Positions 62,786 through 64,000 of a DNA stretch of 64,000 nt are shown piece by piece. The number at the start of each line of letters is the position of its first letter. Position 1 is the first letter of the stretch. A program made the translations under genes and the position numbers. The stretch spans positions 1 through 64,000 of the forward strand of contig CAVRGH010000003.1 of the NCBI GenBank assembly GCA_963720675.1, written 5' to 3'. The notes beneath the pieces are model-generated. The model was not told the DNA's origin. It searched no databases and saw nothing but the letters and a program-made list of their open reading frames with translations. The stretch comes from JALHSW01 sp963720675 (lineage in GTDB: Bacteria > Actinomycetota > Acidimicrobiia > IMCC26256 > PALSA-555).

Positions 62786-63814
62786 ATGTCTTCGCACGAT
62801 GATCGTCGGTGGCGGCGCCGGCTCGACCGCAGCCCGCTCGGTGGCCCGATCCGGGCGCTGACCGGCCACCGGCTTCCCGTCCGCACCGCCCGGACCCCCG
62901 CGCCCGTGCGGCCGGTGGAGGGGTTCCGGTTGTTCGCGGTGTTGGGGACGTGGATGGAGGCGGATGTCGTCGAGGCGTGTGTGCGGAACGCGTTCGCGCA
63001 GGGGGTCGAGGAGGTGTTCCTCGTCGACAACGACAGTCCGGATGCGACGGTGGCGGTGGCGGAGCGGGCGGGTGCGTCGTTGGCGGTGTCGTTCTCGACG
63101 CGGTTCTACAACGAGCAGATGCGGATCGACATCATGAACGGGGTGATGCGCGAGGCGTCGTTCGCGTCGGGGGCGGAGCATGTGTGGTGGTTGTGGCTGG
63201 ATGCGGACGAGTTTCCGCATGGTCCGGGTGGGATGACGGTGCGGGAGTTCCTGGGTGGGTTGGATCGTCGGTTCCGGGTGGTGGGGGCGCGGTACTTCGA
63301 TCACTATCCGTCGACGTCGCCTGCGTACGTCCCGGGCACGCATCCCCTCGACACCATGCCCCTCTGCGAAGAGCACTCCTACCGTTGGTGCGCGGCCGGG
63401 CACTACAAGCACCCGCTCATCCGGTTCGACGCACGAGGGCCGCAGCCCAGCGCCGGACTCGGCTTCCACCTCGCGAGTGCCTCCGTGGTCCTCGACGAAC
63501 CCGAGCAGGCGATCTTCGTGCACCATTTCCCCTACCGCGAGGAGACGGTGACGCGGGAGCGCCTCGTCGCGCTCTGCGCTGCCCCCGGCGCCGACGGCAA
63601 GCCGCGCACCGCGGTGTACGAGGAGTCCCTGCTCGGTACGCCCGACGACTCGAACCTCTCTCGGAGGATGCGCAGTCTCGACGCGGTCTACGGCGGGCGC
63701 TGGGACGACGTCGAGCCGCCGCGCACCGCCACCGGCGCGAAGCCGCGTGGCGTTTCGCCCCGTCCCTGGACCGATCTCGTCCGCGGCTCCGACGCGACCG
63801 TGGCGCGGTGGTAG
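62786..63814 (+). CDS. Glycosyltransferase family 2/92-like
   Basis: A 342-residue glycosyltransferase. GFRLFAVLGTWMEADVVEACVRNAF (about 46-70), VEEVFLVDNDSPDATV and a DxD motif in WLWLDADEFPHG (about 133-144) are present, as in GT2-like enzymes that act on uncommon donors. The tract from about 62900 to 63325 uses G-ending codons (GCG, GTG, CGG, TTG) while the rest of the gene and its neighbours favour C-ending codons. The first 62 nt of that tract recur exactly in the next gene. The start is ATG at 62786, 128 nt from the divergent Wzm gene. Confidence 0.8.
   Translation: MSSHDDRRWRRRLDRSPLGGPIRALTGHRLPVRTARTPAPVRPVEGFRLFAVLGTWMEADVVEACVRNAFAQGVEEVFLVDNDSPDATVAVAERAGASLAVSFSTRFYNEQMRIDIMNGVMREASFASGAEHVWWLWLDADEFPHGPGGMTVREFLGGLDRRFRVVGARYFDHYPSTSPAYVPGTHPLDTMPLCEEHSYRWCAAGHYKHPLIRFDARGPQPSAGLGFHLASASVVLDEPEQAIFVHHFPYREETVTRERLVALCAAPGADGKPRTAVYEESLLGTPDDSNLSRRMRSLDAVYGGRWDDVEPPRTATGAKPRGVSPRPWTDLVRGSDATVARW
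62906..62967 (+). repeat. 62-bp perfect direct repeat, copy 1
   Basis: Identical to 63939-64000 over 62 bases. It encodes VRPVEGFRLFAVLGTWMEAD near the N-terminus of the first of two tandem glycosyltransferase genes. The repeat continues past the window end, so its full length is unknown. Confidence 0.9.
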
Positions 63815-63824
63815 GGCAGCAGAG

Positions 63825-64000
63825 GTGAGCTCGGAGGTCGCGGCACGAGCTCGACGGAGAGCTCGCAGCGTGCGGCGGGTCGTCCGGAACGTGCTGCCAC
63901 GCGCCGGCACGACCGCGAGCCGCCGGTCGCGGGGCCGGGTGCGGCCGGTGGAGGGGTTCCGGTTGTTCGCGGTGTTGGGGACGTGGATGGAGGCGGATGT
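63825..64000 (+). CDS. Glycosyltransferase family 2/92-like, partial (runs off the window)
   Basis: The first 58 codons of a paralogue of the preceding gene. The GTG at 63825 is followed by a distinct Arg/Ala/Val-rich N-terminus of about 38 residues, then by VRPVEGFRLFAVLGTWMEAD, encoded by a sequence identical to the preceding gene. It starts 11 nt after the preceding stop and is truncated by the window edge. Confidence 0.75.
   Translation, partial: MSSEVAARARRRARSVRRVVRNVLPRAGTTASRRSRGRVRPVEGFRLFAVLGTWMEAD
63939..64000 (+). repeat. 62-bp perfect direct repeat, copy 2
   Basis: Second copy of 62906-62967, reaching the window end. Distance between copies is 1,033 bp. The upstream bases differ immediately outside the repeat. 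Confidence 0.9.

Overview
The window is a GC-rich (about 70%) actinobacterial chromosome segment. The evidence is strong C/G third-codon bias, frequent GTG and TTG starts, and the actinobacterial order rplM-rpsI-glmM-glmS-acpS-nnr-alr-tsaE-tsaB-rimI-tsaD-groES. A GuaB3-type IMP dehydrogenase-like protein, a DUF222/HNH (13E12-type) endonuclease and an actinobacterial-style LexA box agree with this. A class such as Acidimicrobiia is plausible but is an inference from gene content only. No rRNA, tRNA or CRISPR array was found.

Layout. 1-16 kb is mostly one long plus-strand housekeeping run: ribosomal proteins L13 and S9, GlmM and an unusually large 1,139-residue GlmS-like protein (amino-sugar precursors), AcpS, metabolite repair (Nnr), alanine racemase, a hydrolase, a P1-family peptidase, a family 4 uracil-DNA glycosylase, and the t6A tRNA genes tsaE/tsaB/tsaD with rimI. 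Many of these genes overlap by 4 bp. groES follows behind its own promoter and CIRCE operator, with no groEL next to it. 16-30 kb carries an acyl-CoA synthetase, a CoA-type NUDIX hydrolase, guaB3-guaA, a class I aldolase, a flavin reductase, a broken HNH gene, dtd, a broken cyclase/ATPase regulator and a P450. 30-46 kb carries pcrA behind a LexA box, a B12-binding methylmalonyl-CoA mutase subunit next to sucCD, small membrane proteins, purN-purH-folD, icd, mdh, ogt and a TMEM175-like channel. This region therefore supplies one-carbon/purine metabolism and much of a TCA segment.

46-64 kb is a surface-polysaccharide locus: a CapD/FlaA1-type nucleotide-sugar dehydratase, a Wzz/tyrosine-kinase chain-length regulator, a Wzy-like polytopic protein, a hexapeptide acyltransferase, an initiating sugar-phosphate transferase, at least six glycosyltransferases (one partial), three sulfotransferases and a Wzm/Wzt ABC exporter. 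The combination suggests a sulfated exopolysaccharide or glycoconjugate.

Two features cut across the window. First, about ten genes between 23.8 and 62 kb are broken by small indels or one stop, although the shifted frames stay coding-like. This points to indel errors in the sequence at least as much as to gene decay. Second, a small dispersed palindromic repeat family occurs before tsaD, inside guaA (in frame) and before sucC. A separate inverted repeat with roughly 40-nt arms lies behind groES, and a 62-bp perfect repeat links the last two glycosyltransferase genes.
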